Origin: Pseudomonadota bacterium
GTDB lineage: Bacteria; Desulfobacterota; Desulfarculia; Desulfarculales; Desulfarculaceae
Reading direction: 5' to 3'
DNA length: 50,257 nt
Assembly: GCA_018819925.1 (NCBI GenBank)
Contig: JAHJPG010000045.1
Location: 1 to 50,257 of the forward strand
Of this stretch, positions 43,743-50,257 are shown one piece after another. The position numbers and the translations under genes were made by a program. The notes beneath the pieces were generated by a model. It made no database searches, had not been told where the DNA came from, and was given only the letters and a program-made list of their open reading frames with translations. Every line of letters starts with the position of its first letter. Position 1 is the stretch's first letter.

Positions 43743-44438
43743 ATGCGCGAGGCCAAAATTCTCAAATTGGGGACCACCCCCTATCCGGAAGGCCTGGAGC
43801 TGATGCGCCGGTTGGCCGAGCTGAAACGGCTCCGGCCCGGTCCCCAGGTGCTCATGCTTTTGGAGCACGAGCCGGTTTTGACCATGGGCCGCCGGGCCAC
43901 CGAGAGCGACATCCTGGCTCCGCCGGAGCTTCTGGCCCGCGAGGGCATCGCGGTGCACCGGGTTGAACGGGGGGGACTTATAACCTATCATGGTCCCGGC
44001 CAATTGGTGGCCTACCCCGTGTTGGAGCTGACCGCCCTGGGCCTGGGGGTGGGAGATTTGGTGCGGGCATTGGAGCGGGCGCTTTTGGCCACCCTGGAAG
44101 GCCTGGGGGTGCGGGGCTCGCTGCAACCGGGACACCCCGGGGCCTGGCACGAGGGCAAAAAGCTGGCCTCCATCGGGGTGGCGGTCAAGGGCGGGGTTTC
44201 CCTGCACGGCCTGGCCTTGAATTTGGCCCCGAACTTGGAGCACTTCAAGCTCATAAACCCCTGCGGCCTCACCGGTTCGCCCATGACTTCGGTGCGCCGG
44301 GTGACCGGCCGCGAGGTGGACGCCATGAGGGCCACGGAACTACTGGCCGGGCATTTATGCACCGAACTGGGCCTGGAACCCTCACCATGGAGCTTGGACC
44401 AGGCCCGGACCTGCCTGGAAACGAGCCGCTTTAAATAG
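43743..44438 (+). CDS. lipB: Octanoyl-[acyl-carrier-protein]:protein N-octanoyltransferase
   Basis: LipB moves octanoyl groups from acyl-carrier protein to lipoyl domains, the first step of lipoate synthesis. The 231-aa protein has the signature RGGLITYHGPGQLV (76-89), the catalytic Lys140 in EGKKLASIGVAV and the acyl-accepting Cys174 in INPCGLTGSP. It lies just upstream of the regulator of a lipoate-dependent dehydrogenase operon, a sensible functional pairing. No lipA is present in the window. Confidence 0.95.
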   Translation: MREAKILKLGTTPYPEGLELMRRLAELKRLRPGPQVLMLLEHEPVLTMGRRATESDILAPPELLAREGIAVHRVERGGLITYHGPGQLVAYPVLELTALGLGVGDLVRALERALLATLEGLGVRGSLQPGHPGAWHEGKKLASIGVAVKGGVSLHGLALNLAPNLEHFKLINPCGLTGSPMTSVRRVTGREVDAMRATELLAGHLCTELGLEPSPWSLDQARTCLETSRFK

Positions 44439-44517
44439 CCAGGTCCTTGCGCCCCTGCCGCCCATGCAACCAGGGCGGTGGCCGCAACAACCTTGCCCCG
44501 CAGCGAGGAAAAGCGTC

Positions 44518-46491
44518 GTGGAGCAGAGAATCCCCCGCGATAAACAAAGCGAAGCCTGGCGGCAATTCGCCCTGACCGGAAAGGCGGACCGCTCCGCCGT
44601 GCGCCAGCAGGTGGCCGAATCCTGGGAACGCTGCTTCCGCCGGGGGCTGCGGCCCAACGCCCCCAAGGTGAGCGTAAAGCTTTCCCCTGCCCAACTGGCC
44701 CGCATCCACCGGGCCAACGCCGATTTCATCCAGGCCGCCTTGCCCTTCATGCGCTTTTTGCAGAGCGCGGTGCGGGGCACCGGCTTCATCCTGGTCTTGA
44801 CCAACGCAGAAGGGGTGGTGCTGGAGGTCTTCGGCGATGAAGACATCTTGCGCATGGCCCGGGACAACAACTACGTGGCCGGCAGCAGCCGGGCCGAGGA
44901 GGAGGTGGGCACAAACTCCATCGGGTTGTGCCTCATCCAAAAAGAGCCGGTGCAGGTCACCGGGCCGGAGCACTACAATCAGCGCCATCACGACTGGACC
45001 TGCTCTTCGGCCCCGGTCTTCTCGCCCGAGGGCAATCTGCTGGGGGCCATAACCCTCTCGGGCAAATCCTCCAGCGCCCACCGCCACACCCTGGGCATGG
45101 TCATCTCGGCCGCCGAGGCCATTGAGAACAAGCTGAAGCAGCGCAAGGCGGACAAAGAGAAGAGCAGCTACGAGACCCTGCTGGAATCGCTCTTGGGCTC
45201 CATATCCGAGGCGGTGATCGCAGTAAATCACAAGGGGGTGGTGACCCACGCCAACCAAAAGGCCTGCCGCATGGCCGGCCTCTCCTGCCAAAAGATGATG
45301 GGGCAAAGTATCGACAAGGTGTTTCCTGGGCAGCCCTTGCTCATGGAGATGGCCCTCAACGGCAAGGAACACGGCAACGTGGAAGTGGGGGTGGACGGCC
45401 CCCAGGGGCGCAACTATTTCATCCTGCGGCCCTTCCTTATCCGTGAGGATGAAAAGCACTGGGGCTTCTTTTTGGTCATGAGCGAGCGGAGCCGCTTTTT
45501 CAACGAAGTGCGCAAGGTTTCCGGCCACAACGCCCGCTTCACCTTCGAGGACATCAAGGGCCAGGCCCCGGAGTTTTTGCGCCAGATCAAGCTGGCCAAC
45601 ATCGCCGCCGGAGCGGACAGCCGGGTTTTGATAATGGGCGAGACCGGCACCGGCAAGGAGCTTTTCGCCCAGGCCATCCACAACGCCTCCGAGCGCAGCC
45701 AGGGGCCCTTCGTGGCCATCAACTGCGCGGCCATCCCCCGGGAACTCATCGAGTCGGAGATTCTGGGCTACAAGGAGGGGGCCTTCACCGGGGCGCGCAA
45801 GGGCGGCCAGGTGGGCAAGCTGGAACTGGCCGATGGGGGCACCGTGTTCTTGGACGAAGTGGGCGAGATGCCCCTGGACGCCCAGACCAAGTTCTTGCGG
45901 GTGCTGCAAGACGGCATGATCACCCGCCTGGGCGACAACCGGCCGATGAAAGTGGATGTGCGGGTCATCGCCGCCACCAACGAGGATTTGGTGGAGCGGG
46001 TGGCCAGCAAGGGCTTCAGGCAGGACCTGTATTTCCGCCTCAGCGTGGTGGAGTTGAACATCCCCCCCCTGCGGGGGCGCTTGGACGACCTCCCCCTGTT
46101 GGTGGAGCACGTCCTGGGGCGGGTCTCCTACAAGCTGGGAGCCCGCCAACTGAGCATCGCCCCAGAGGCCATGGAGGTGCTGCGCCGCTACCAGTGGCCG
46201 GGCAACGTGCGCGAGTTGGGCAACATATTGGAGATGGCCGCCATCGTCTGCGATGGCCGGGAGATCGAGGTGGAGCATCTGCCCCAGCGCATCTTCCGCC
46301 CCGGCCTGGCCACCCAGGTGACGGAAGCGGTGCAGCCCATGAAGCAGATGGAGACCGAGGTGCTCAAAAACGCCTTGGCCGAGTGCGGGGGCAACGTGGC
46401 CCAGGTTTCGCGCGAGTTGGGCCTTTCGCGCAGCACCATCTACCGCCGCATCAAGGAGCTGGGCATAGGCAAGTCGGTGAGCTTCGACTAG
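44518..46491 (+). CDS. Sigma-54-dependent activator, AcoR-like
   Basis: A 657-aa enhancer-binding protein. An N-terminal GAF-like sensor spans about 70-200, a PAS-like segment about 220-325, and the AAA+ domain about 345-570 (Walker A GETGTGKE 374-381, sigma-54-contact loop GAFTGA 421-426, Walker B FLDEVGE 444-450). A Fis-type helix-turn-helix ends the protein (NVAQVSRELGLSRSTIYRRIKEL). I chose the GTG at 44518 because GAGGAAAAG precedes it; an upstream ATG at 44464 lacks a site. The layout matches AcoR-type regulators of acetoin dehydrogenase operons, and a -24/-12 promoter lies downstream. Confidence 0.93.
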   Translation: MEQRIPRDKQSEAWRQFALTGKADRSAVRQQVAESWERCFRRGLRPNAPKVSVKLSPAQLARIHRANADFIQAALPFMRFLQSAVRGTGFILVLTNAEGVVLEVFGDEDILRMARDNNYVAGSSRAEEEVGTNSIGLCLIQKEPVQVTGPEHYNQRHHDWTCSSAPVFSPEGNLLGAITLSGKSSSAHRHTLGMVISAAEAIENKLKQRKADKEKSSYETLLESLLGSISEAVIAVNHKGVVTHANQKACRMAGLSCQKMMGQSIDKVFPGQPLLMEMALNGKEHGNVEVGVDGPQGRNYFILRPFLIREDEKHWGFFLVMSERSRFFNEVRKVSGHNARFTFEDIKGQAPEFLRQIKLANIAAGADSRVLIMGETGTGKELFAQAIHNASERSQGPFVAINCAAIPRELIESEILGYKEGAFTGARKGGQVGKLELADGGTVFLDEVGEMPLDAQTKFLRVLQDGMITRLGDNRPMKVDVRVIAATNEDLVERVASKGFRQDLYFRLSVVELNIPPLRGRLDDLPLLVEHVLGRVSYKLGARQLSIAPEAMEVLRRYQWPGNVRELGNILEMAAIVCDGREIEVEHLPQRIFRPGLATQVTEAVQPMKQMETEVLKNALAECGGNVAQVSRELGLSRSTIYRRIKELGIGKSVSFD

Positions 46492-46536
46492 GCTGCCGAG
46501 CCGCCCCGGCGGGGTCACGTTTATCGCGGCCTAATG

Positions 46537-46578
46537 TGTCAAATTGAGACAAAAGCCCCACTTTGCGACACCTGTCGC
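46537..46578 (+). promoter_or_regulatory. Candidate upstream activator sites for the sigma-54 regulator
   Basis: TGTC-N7-GACA (46537-46551) and GCGACA-CC-TGTCGC (46565-46578) are two inverted repeats located about 90-130 bp upstream of the -24 element. That is the usual distance for enhancer binding by a sigma-54 activator such as the AcoR-like protein encoded next door. The half-sites differ in spacing, so only one may be a true site. Confidence 0.45.
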
Positions 46579-46663
46579 GTGACCTAAGACATTTCTTGAT
46601 TCTCACCCCAAGAAAAACCAACGAGTTTCTGGCTGGTTAGCAGCGGCGGTTTTCGCCGGAAAG

Positions 46664-46680
46664 CTGGCACGGCTTCTGCA
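46664..46680 (+). promoter_or_regulatory. Sigma-54 (-24/-12) promoter of the dehydrogenase operon
   Basis: CTGGCACGGCTTCTGCA matches the sigma-54 consensus YTGGCACG-N4-TTGCW, with only C for T at the start of the -12 box. It lies 54 bp before the E1alpha ATG and right behind the sigma-54 activator gene. Confidence 0.8.
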
Positions 46681-46734
46681 GCACTAAAAGTTCCACAATC
46701 AATGTGCCACGTCTAGCAGCCTGTGGAGGGTGTT

Positions 46735-47703
46735 ATGGATATTCCCTTGAAAACCGTGCGCCAGTTGTACCGGACCATGGTGGTCATCCGGGCCTTTGAG
46801 GAAAAAGTTCAAGATCTCTATGCCAGGGGGCACATACCCGGCCTGGCTCACCTGTACATCGGCGAGGAAGCCATAGCCGCCGGGGTGTGCGCCAATCTCG
46901 GCGACAAGGACTACATCACCAGCACCCACCGAGGCCACGGCCACGTCATCGCCAAGGGCGCTCTGCTCAAGCCCATGATGGCCGAGCTCTACGGCAAGGA
47001 AACCGGCTATTGCAAGGGCAAGGGCGGCTCCATGCACATCGCCGACGTGGATCTGGGCATCCTGGGGGCCAACGGCATCGCCGGCGGCGGCCTGCCCATC
47101 GCGGTGGGCGCGGGCCTTAGCTGCAAGATGAAACACCCGGGCCATGTGGCGGTGTGCTTCTTCGGCGACGCCTCCTCCAACAACGGCACCTTCCACGAGT
47201 CGCTCAACTTCGCGGCCGTGCACAAGTTGCCGGTGGTTTTTGTTTGCGAGAACAATGGTTTCGGTATCTCGGTTTCCCAGGCCCAGCACCAGGCCATCAC
47301 CGATATCGCCATCAGGGCGGCCGGTTACGGCATGCCCGGGCAGACGGTGGACGGCAACGACGTGCTCAGCGTGTACCTGGCCGCCGGCGAGGCCATCGAG
47401 CGGGCCCGCCAGGGCCAGGGCCCCACCCTGCTGGAGTGCAAGACCTACCGCTGGCGGGGCCACCACGAGGGCGACCCCAACCAGGGCGGCCGCTACCGCA
47501 GCAAGGAGGACATCCAGGCCTGGGTGGAGAAATGCCCCATCAAGCGCTTTGAGCAGTACCTGAGCAAGAACAAGGTGATGACCAAGAAACAGATGCAGGC
47601 GGTTTGGGATGAGGTGGAGCTGGAGATCACGGGCTCCATCGAGTTCGCGGAACAAAGCCCGTTCCCGCCCCTTTCAGAAATGTATCAGGACGTCTTGGCC
47701 TAG
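46735..47703 (+). CDS. acoA: Acetoin/2-oxoacid dehydrogenase E1 alpha subunit
   Basis: A 322-aa ThDP-binding alpha chain of an acetoin- or pyruvate-type dehydrogenase complex. The entry region has TSTHRGHGHVIAKG (62-75) and KGKGGSMH (94-101). The ThDP motif is GDASSNNGTFHESLNF (144-159), followed by ENNGFGIS. The C-terminal RWRGHHEGDP loop is typical of AcoA. The ATG at 46735 follows GGAGGG. The AcoR-like regulator and sigma-54 promoter favour acetoin over pyruvate, but that is context-based. Confidence 0.9.
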   Translation: MDIPLKTVRQLYRTMVVIRAFEEKVQDLYARGHIPGLAHLYIGEEAIAAGVCANLGDKDYITSTHRGHGHVIAKGALLKPMMAELYGKETGYCKGKGGSMHIADVDLGILGANGIAGGGLPIAVGAGLSCKMKHPGHVAVCFFGDASSNNGTFHESLNFAAVHKLPVVFVCENNGFGISVSQAQHQAITDIAIRAAGYGMPGQTVDGNDVLSVYLAAGEAIERARQGQGPTLLECKTYRWRGHHEGDPNQGGRYRSKEDIQAWVEKCPIKRFEQYLSKNKVMTKKQMQAVWDEVELEITGSIEFAEQSPFPPLSEMYQDVLA

Positions 47704-47718
47704 GGGAGGGTGAGAAAA

Positions 47719-48702
47719 ATGAGTCGCGTAATTACTTATGCTCAAGCGCTTAACGAGGCCCTGGCCCACTGCATGGACCAGGACGACAGCGTATTCATCA
47801 TGGGCGAGGACGTGGGCCGTTACGGAGGCATCTTCCAGGTGACCGCCGGCCTGCAAGAACGCTTCGGCGTGGACCGGGTGATGGACACCCCCATCTCCGA
47901 GGCCGCCTTCGTGGGCGGCGCGGTGGGCGCGGCCATGACCGGCATGCGCCCGGTGGTGGAGATCATGTTCATCGATTTCATCACCGTGGCCATGGACATG
48001 GTGATAAACCAGATGGCCAAGATGCACTTCATGTTCGGCGGCCGGGCCAAGGTGCCCATGGTGATTAGGGTGAACATCGGGGCCGGCCGGGGCACCGCCG
48101 CCCAGCACTCCCAGAGCTTCCACGCCATTTTCCAGCACATCCCGGGCATCAAGATCGCCATGCCCTCCACCCCCCACGACGCCAAGGGCATGCTCATCGA
48201 GGCCATCCAGGACGACAACCCGGTGCTGTTCGTGGAACACAAGAAGATGTACATCGACAAGGGCGAGGTGCCCGAGGAGGCCTACACCGTGCCCATCGGC
48301 AAGGCCAAGGTGGTGCGCCCGGGCAAGGACATCACCGTGGTGGCCACCCTTAACATGGTGGCCAAGGCCCTGGCCGTGGCCGAGGAAATGGCCGGACAGG
48401 GCGTGGATATGGAGGTCATCGACCTGCGCGCCCTGTGCCCCCTGGACCGGGAGGCGGTGCTGGCCTCGGTGCGCAAGACCGGCACCCTGATCACCGCCGA
48501 CGAGGGCTGCCACACCGGCAACATGGGGGCCGAGCTGGCCGCCATGGTGGCCGAGCACGCCCTTGACTCCCTGCAGGCCCCCATCATTCGGGTGGCCGGC
48601 CCGGACACCCCGGTGGCCTTCAGTCCGCCCCTGGAGCAGGCCTTCATTCCCAGCGAGCAGGACCTCAAGGACGCGGTTTCCCGGGTTCTGGAATACCTCT
48701 AG
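47719..48702 (+). CDS. acoB: Acetoin/2-oxoacid dehydrogenase E1 beta subunit
   Basis: A 327-aa beta chain that completes the E1 heterotetramer. Family blocks are MGEDVGRYGGIFQVTAGL, DTPISEAAFVGGAVGAAM (the ThDP-contacting Glu lies in ISE), GRGTAAQHSQSFHAIFQHIPG and the C-terminal transketolase-like VIDLRALCPLDREAV. The ATG at 47719 lies behind GGGGAGGG; an in-frame GTG nine bases earlier is less well placed. It is 15 bp after the alpha gene. Confidence 0.92.
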   Translation: MSRVITYAQALNEALAHCMDQDDSVFIMGEDVGRYGGIFQVTAGLQERFGVDRVMDTPISEAAFVGGAVGAAMTGMRPVVEIMFIDFITVAMDMVINQMAKMHFMFGGRAKVPMVIRVNIGAGRGTAAQHSQSFHAIFQHIPGIKIAMPSTPHDAKGMLIEAIQDDNPVLFVEHKKMYIDKGEVPEEAYTVPIGKAKVVRPGKDITVVATLNMVAKALAVAEEMAGQGVDMEVIDLRALCPLDREAVLASVRKTGTLITADEGCHTGNMGAELAAMVAEHALDSLQAPIIRVAGPDTPVAFSPPLEQAFIPSEQDLKDAVSRVLEYL

Positions 48703-48715
48703 GGGGGAGGCCGCA

Positions 48716-49735
48716 ATGCAAGCGAACAGCAAAAGCCAAGTCCGGGCCATGCCGGCGGCGCGCTTCCTGGCCCGGCAAAAGGGCCTGGAACTGGCGGCCG
48801 TGCAGGGCAGCGGCCCCGGCGGCATCATCCTGAAAAGGGACGTGGCGGCCCACCAGGCCGCTCCGATGGCGGCGGAAACCTCGGGCCCGGCGCGGGTGAC
48901 CAGCCTGGCCCGCAAGCTGGCCCTGCAAAAGGGCGTGGACCTGGGCGCGGTGCGAGGCAGCGGGCCCCGGGGGCGCGTCACCAAGGCCGACGTGCTGCGC
49001 GCCGCCGCGGCTCCGGCCCCGGCGGGGGGAGCCCTGGCCGGCCGGAAGGTGGCCGCCACCTCCATGCGCAAGACCATCGCCCGGCGCCTGTCGGCCTCGG
49101 CCTTCACCGCGCCCCACATCTATTTCTTCAGCGACGTGAAGATGGATGCCCTGCTGGGCCTGTACCAGGACATCAAGCAGGAGATTCTGGGCCGTCACGG
49201 GGTGAAGATTTCGGTCAACGATCTGCTCATCAAGGCGGTGGCCCTGACCCTGGAGGAGTTCCCCAACGTCAACGCCTCCTTTGACGGCGAAAACATCGAG
49301 GTGTGGGCCGATATCAACGTGGGCCTGGCCGTGGCCCTGGAAGAGGGCCTCATCGTGCCGGCCATCGCCTCGGCCAATATCGCCTCGTTGTGGGAGATCG
49401 CCTCCCAGCGGGCCGATCTGGTGGAACGGGCCCGGGAACGCAAGCTCCAGGCCGACGAGATTCAGCGAGGCACCTTCACCATCTCCAGCCTGGCCCAATA
49501 TGAGATCACCCACTTCACGGCCATCATCAATCCACCCCAGAGCGCCATCCTCTCTGTGGGCAAGACCCAGGAAAAGGTGGTGGCCGAAAACGGCCAGGTG
49601 GTGGTGCGCCAGGTGGCCACCCTGGGCCTGTCCGTGGACCACCGGATCATCGACGGCGCGGTGGCCGCGCAATTTTTGACCAGCTTGAAAAAGAAACTCG
49701 AACGGCCGGCGCTCATCTTCATGGACCTGGGTTGA
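48716..49735 (+). CDS. Dihydrolipoamide acyltransferase (E2) lacking a lipoyl domain
   Basis: A 339-aa 2-oxoacid dehydrogenase acyltransferase. There is no N-terminal lipoyl domain. The chain begins with two peripheral-subunit-binding motifs (about 10-44: [20 protein letters not shown]; about 59-93: [20 protein letters not shown]), each ending in a G(P)xG..xxxDV pattern. The catalytic domain covers about 110-339 with [12 protein letters not shown] and the active-site His309/Asp313 in [10 protein letters not shown]. The ATG at 48716 follows a strong GGGGGGAGG, so a missing upstream domain is not a start-site artefact. The lipoyl domain is on the next gene. Confidence 0.92.
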   Translation: MQANSKSQVRAMPAARFLARQKGLELAAVQGSGPGGIILKRDVAAHQAAPMAAETSGPARVTSLARKLALQKGVDLGAVRGSGPRGRVTKADVLRAAAAPAPAGGALAGRKVAATSMRKTIARRLSASAFTAPHIYFFSDVKMDALLGLYQDIKQEILGRHGVKISVNDLLIKAVALTLEEFPNVNASFDGENIEVWADINVGLAVALEEGLIVPAIASANIASLWEIASQRADLVERARERKLQADEIQRGTFTISSLAQYEITHFTAIINPPQSAILSVGKTQEKVVAENGQVVVRQVATLGLSVDHRIIDGAVAAQFLTSLKKKLERPALIFMDLG

Positions 49736-49757
49736 CCGCGGCGCAAGGAGGCTGAAA

Positions 49758-50257
49758 GTGGCCGTTGAAATAGTTCTCCCCATGCTGGGGGTGACGGTTG
49801 AAAAGGGCACCATCATCGAATGGTTCAAGACCGAGGGCGACGCGGTCAAAAAAGGCGAGTCGCTCTACGTGGTGGAGGCCGACAAGGTGACAACCGAGGT
49901 GGAGTCACCCAGCGACGGCATCCTGGGCCGCATCCTGGTTCCCGCCGGGGTGGAAGTTCCGGTGCTCACCGTGGTGGGGGTCATCGTGGCCCAGGGCGAG
50001 ACGGTGCCCGACAACTACCAGCCCATGGCTGCCGCCTCCCAGGCTCCCGCCCCGGCCGCCCCGGCGGCGCCTGCTGCGCCTGCCCCGGAGCCGGCGGCCG
50101 ATGCCTACAGCGCGGCCACGGTTCAGGCCGAGGCCCATGACTACGACTATGACCTGGCGGTGATCGGCGGCGGGCCCGGCGGCTACGTGGCCGCCATCCG
50201 CGCCGGCCAGATGGGGGCCAAGGTGCTCTTGGCCGAAAAGGACACCCTGGGCGGCAC
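49758..50257 (+). CDS. lpdA: Dihydrolipoyl dehydrogenase (E3) with N-terminal lipoyl domain (cut by right edge)
   Basis: The first 166 codons are visible. Residues 1-80 form a lipoyl domain with the lipoylation lysine Lys43 in [10 protein letters not shown]. An Ala/Pro-rich flexible linker runs about 90-115. The flavoprotein domain starts at about 130 with the FAD-binding [17 protein letters not shown]. The redox-active CxxxxC lies just beyond the edge. The start is GTG at 49758 after AAGGAGGCTG. E3 with a lipoyl domain is known in some acetoin and pyruvate complexes; here it is the only lipoyl domain in the operon so far. Confidence 0.92.
   Translation, partial: MAVEIVLPMLGVTVEKGTIIEWFKTEGDAVKKGESLYVVEADKVTTEVESPSDGILGRILVPAGVEVPVLTVVGVIVAQGETVPDNYQPMAAASQAPAPAAPAAPAAPAPEPAADAYSAATVQAEAHDYDYDLAVIGGGPGGYVAAIRAGQMGAKVLLAEKDTLGG

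Noticed and set aside
1-50257. CRISPR arrays, tRNA or rRNA genes and insertion sequences
   Set aside because: I looked for regularly spaced repeats, tRNA-like cloverleaf/TTCGA motifs, rRNA signatures and transposase motifs and saw none.

Overview
The window is high-GC, densely packed bacterial DNA. The gene families suggest an anaerobic, Gram-negative Desulfobacterota-type (former deltaproteobacterial) organism. Evidence for this is the Kdo transferase, the RND efflux system and TolC-type outer-membrane channel, an iron-sulfur flavoprotein, many acyl-CoA enzymes, a B12-dependent acyl-CoA mutase, and paired thiolase/DUF35 genes. The taxonomic call is inference from gene content and base composition; there is no rRNA gene in the window.

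Layout. Positions 1-10654 (mostly minus strand) hold housekeeping genes: carB (cut by the left edge), carA, an unrecognised 414-aa gene overlapping carA, waaA/kdtA, an alpha/beta hydrolase and polA. A single strikingly AT-rich SIR2-domain gene lies between polA and a YkgJ-like cysteine-cluster gene. Positions 10826-12292 hold a small ferritin-like protein with a lysine-rich tail and a convergent outer-membrane barrel protein, with a hairpin terminator between them. Positions 12487-18943 are a minus-strand efflux operon (TetR repressor, TolC-like channel, lipoprotein adaptor, RND pump) with a recognisable promoter and palindromic operator.

Positions 19391-22067 (plus strand) encode an acyl-CoA ligase and an acyl-CoA dehydrogenase. 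Positions 22267-31561 form one long minus-strand operon: enoyl-CoA hydratase, iron-sulfur flavoprotein, acyl-CoA ligase, a complete branched-chain-type (Liv) ABC transporter, a MaoC-like hydratase and an alpha/beta hydrolase. It looks like an uptake, activation and beta-oxidation module for an organic acid. It is probably controlled by the tandem-fused TetR protein encoded just upstream (31831-33111).

Positions 33444-43560 are the most interesting block. A GntR/FCD regulator precedes two SDR dehydrogenases, a split coenzyme-B12 acyl-CoA mutase, a VOC epimerase, an acyl-CoA ligase, an SCP-x-type thiolase with its DUF35 partner, a ThDP-dependent enzyme and an ABM-domain protein. Together they read as a catabolic route in which an acid is activated, carbon-skeleton rearranged, oxidised and thiolysed. 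The substrate is not identifiable from sequence.

Positions 43743-50257 hold lipB, an AcoR-like sigma-54 activator, a sigma-54 promoter, and an acetoin/2-oxoacid dehydrogenase operon (E1alpha, E1beta, E2, E3; E3 cut by the right edge). Here the E2 has no lipoyl domain but two peripheral-subunit-binding motifs, while the lipoyl domain is fused to the E3 N-terminus.
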